Positions 34,659 to 36,024 of a stretch of DNA of 36,024 nt are shown piece after piece. How positions within the stretch are numbered: the first letter of the stretch is position 1; every line of letters begins with the position of its first letter. The translations under genes and the position numbers were made by a program. Below the pieces are notes generated by a model that searched no databases, was not told the DNA's origin, and saw only the letters and a program-made list of their open reading frames with translations. The DNA comes from Mediterraneibacter catenae (GTDB taxonomy: Bacteria; Bacillota; Clostridia; Lachnospirales; Lachnospiraceae). The DNA lies in assembly GCF_008691045.1 (NCBI RefSeq), contig NZ_VMSO01000026.1, positions 1 through 36,024 of the forward strand. The letters run 5' to 3'.

Positions 34659-35054
34659 TTACACCCCCATCTCCGCAAATGCATCCTCGCACAGCTTCAG
34701 GAAATCTTCCCGTTTCAGTCCCCGCAGTTTCGCCTCGGCGCTCAATAACTCAAGCTCGTCTCCCAACCTGTCCATATACCTCTCCGCCGCGGCGTCTCCC
34801 GCGGTCCCCCTATCCGGTATACTGCTCACAACAGCGCCTTTTCTCCGGTCTGTTTCAATAAATCCCTCCGTTTTCAGGAGCTGATACGCTTTACTCACCG
34901 TCATCGTATTAACCCCAAGTTCTGAAGCAAGCTGCCGCACTGTAGGCAGATTTTCACCCGCCGCCAGTTCTCCTCTTCCGATCCCCTTGACAATCTCATT
35001 CCTGAGCTGGACGTAAATGGGAATACTTCCCGCCATATCAATCTTAAGTATCAT
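34659..35054 (-). CDS. GntR family regulator, YtrA subfamily
   Basis: A 131-residue regulator with an N-terminal winged helix (11-77: IPIYVQLRNEIVKGI, then LPTVRQLASELGVNTMTVSKA) and a short helical tail without a large ligand domain, as in the YtrA subfamily. The start is the ATG at 35054, with AGAGGTG 6 bases upstream; a longer frame to 35126 would run through the promoter and is rejected. TGTATCAT-type half-sites overlap its promoter, so it probably represses itself and the membrane-protein gene behind it. Confidence 0.92.
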   Translation of the reverse strand: MILKIDMAGSIPIYVQLRNEIVKGIGRGELAAGENLPTVRQLASELGVNTMTVSKAYQLLKTEGFIETDRRKGAVVSSIPDRGTAGDAAAERYMDRLGDELELLSAEAKLRGLKREDFLKLCEDAFAEMGV

Positions 35055-35073
35055 GCATATCACCTCTTTTTGT

Positions 35074-35101
35074 ATTATATCACATGATACAAATGATACA
35101 A
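35074..35101 (-). promoter_or_regulatory. Promoter and likely operator of the GntR-membrane protein operon
   Basis: The minus strand reads TTGTAT (35101-35096), 16 bases, TATAAT (35079-35074). The spacer repeats the -35 sequence (TTGTATCAT twice) and ends in TGATATAATACA, an inverted relative of TGTATCA. Overlap with the promoter suggests autorepression by the GntR protein. Confidence 0.7.
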
Positions 35102-35232
35102 TATCCTTTTTGTGAATACCGTGCATTTTTTCACATTGTATGCTATCATAGTTGTTACTGGATCATGACTTCCGCCATCGGCTGTCTATCCCGCTGCCGG
35201 AAGATCAAATACATACAAAGGAGTTTTATTTT

Positions 35233-36015
35233 ATGAAAATGAATGAATTAAAGCTTGTCTATTTCAGTCCGACAGGCGCAACAAGAAAGGCAGTCATGGA
35301 GACTGCCCGCAGCATTGATCTTAAGTCGGTATCTTTTGACTTTTCCGTATATAAGGAGAAAAAACCGACGCTGAAATTTACCCGCAATGATCTCGCCATC
35401 TTCGGAATTCCGGTATATTACGGAAGGGTACCCGCCCTTTTTATGGAATACCTTCAGAATATCTCGGGTGACAACACCCCCGCCGCCCTGGTCGCCACAT
35501 ACGGGTGCCGCGAATATGAAGACGCCCTCCTCGAACTCAAGACCGAGGTGGAAAGCCGCGGGTTCAAAGTAATAGGAGCCGCTGCATTTCCCGCAGAGCA
35601 CTCCATCGTACCGTCCATCGGCTCAAGAAGGCCGAACAAAACAGATTTGAAGGCAATTGCCGAATTCGGAGTGGAGTTAAACCGCCGGATCAGAAAGGAA
35701 GAGTCTTTTGACCATATCGACATCAAGGTGCCGGGCAACACGCCTTACAAAAAGTACGGGAAAAATTCTCTGTTCCCCAAGGCCGAGTCAAGCATGTGCA
35801 CTCTCTGCGGCGCCTGCGCCAAAGTCTGTCCGACCGGGGCAATCCCGCTTAAAGAGCCAAAAAAGACAGATACAAAGAAATGTATCGGCTGCATGAAATG
35901 CGTCCGCGTCTGTAAGCAGAACGCACGAAGCGTCAATTCCCTGAAAATGAAAATGCTCGAAGGTAAGCTGAAAAAAGCATGTCAGAGCGATAAAAAAGCG
36001 GAGATCTTTCTGTAA
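35233..36015 (+). CDS. EFR1-type flavodoxin-ferredoxin protein
   Basis: A 260-residue predicted electron-transfer protein. The N-terminal half is flavodoxin-like with an FMN phosphate loop FSPTGATRK (11-19). The C-terminal part has two [4Fe-4S] motifs: Cys189, 192, 195, 199 (CTLCGACAKVCP) and Cys217, 220, 223, 227 (CIGCMKCVRVC). It is cytoplasmic; the partner is unknown and no redox gene is adjacent. The start is the ATG at 35233 with AAGGAG upstream; a longer frame from 35152 has no ribosome site. It is divergent from the GntR gene and ends 9 bp before the window edge, complete with stop. Confidence 0.9.
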   Translation: MKMNELKLVYFSPTGATRKAVMETARSIDLKSVSFDFSVYKEKKPTLKFTRNDLAIFGIPVYYGRVPALFMEYLQNISGDNTPAALVATYGCREYEDALLELKTEVESRGFKVIGAAAFPAEHSIVPSIGSRRPNKTDLKAIAEFGVELNRRIRKEESFDHIDIKVPGNTPYKKYGKNSLFPKAESSMCTLCGACAKVCPTGAIPLKEPKKTDTKKCIGCMKCVRVCKQNARSVNSLKMKMLEGKLKKACQSDKKAEIFL

Positions 36016-36024
36016 ATCAAATTC

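Overview
The window reads as chromosomal DNA of a Gram-positive, low-to-mid GC Firmicute, most likely a gut-type Lachnospiraceae (Clostridia). The reasons are T-box control of both a tRNA synthetase operon and the trp operon, strong GGAGG-type ribosome binding sites, a Firmicute-type 6S RNA, a lipoprotein sugar-binding ABC system without its own ATPase, and the protein families present (YhgE/Pip, YtrA-type GntR, EFR1 flavodoxin-ferredoxin). No phage, insertion sequence, CRISPR array, rRNA or tRNA gene was seen. Almost all DNA is explained by about 24 genes.

Left part (1-6.4 kb, minus strand): queA; then pheST behind a phenylalanine T-box leader with its own promoter and terminator; then a YihY/BrkB membrane protein. 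Immediately upstream of the latter is a gene-free interval that folds as 6S RNA, with a consensus promoter and a terminator.

Middle part (6.4-22.1 kb): a compact beta-glucan utilisation locus. On the minus strand are a solute-binding lipoprotein, two permeases, a domain-inverted GH3 beta-glucosidase and a large secreted GH16 beta-glucanase with four carbohydrate-binding modules. Divergent from it on the plus strand are two GH94-type phosphorylases. An AraC regulator closes the locus. The GH16 motif is of the laminarinase type, so beta-1,3-glucan is the best substrate guess. The logic is: cut outside, import oligosaccharides, then phosphorolyse or hydrolyse inside. The two halves share a 258-bp divergent promoter region holding a 20-bp near-perfect inverted repeat whose arms sit at matching distances from the two predicted start sites.

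Next (22.2-26.0 kb, plus strand): a TetR regulator and a 1016-residue YhgE/Pip-type membrane protein.

Right part (26.0-33.2 kb, minus strand): a complete trpEGDCFBA operon, tightly overlapping, under a tryptophan T-box. Between the T-box terminator and trpE lies about 280 bp of GC-rich, repeat-bearing, structured DNA that the T-box does not explain.

End (33.2-36.0 kb): a DUF5808/PH-like membrane protein and its YtrA-type GntR regulator (minus), and a divergent EFR1-type flavodoxin-ferredoxin (plus).

The most notable observations are the unannotated 6S RNA, the symmetric operator pair of the glucan locus, the GH16 protein that looks like two secreted proteins in one reading frame, the divergent PheRS, the Asp60-to-Glu change in TrpA, and the extra element in the trp leader.
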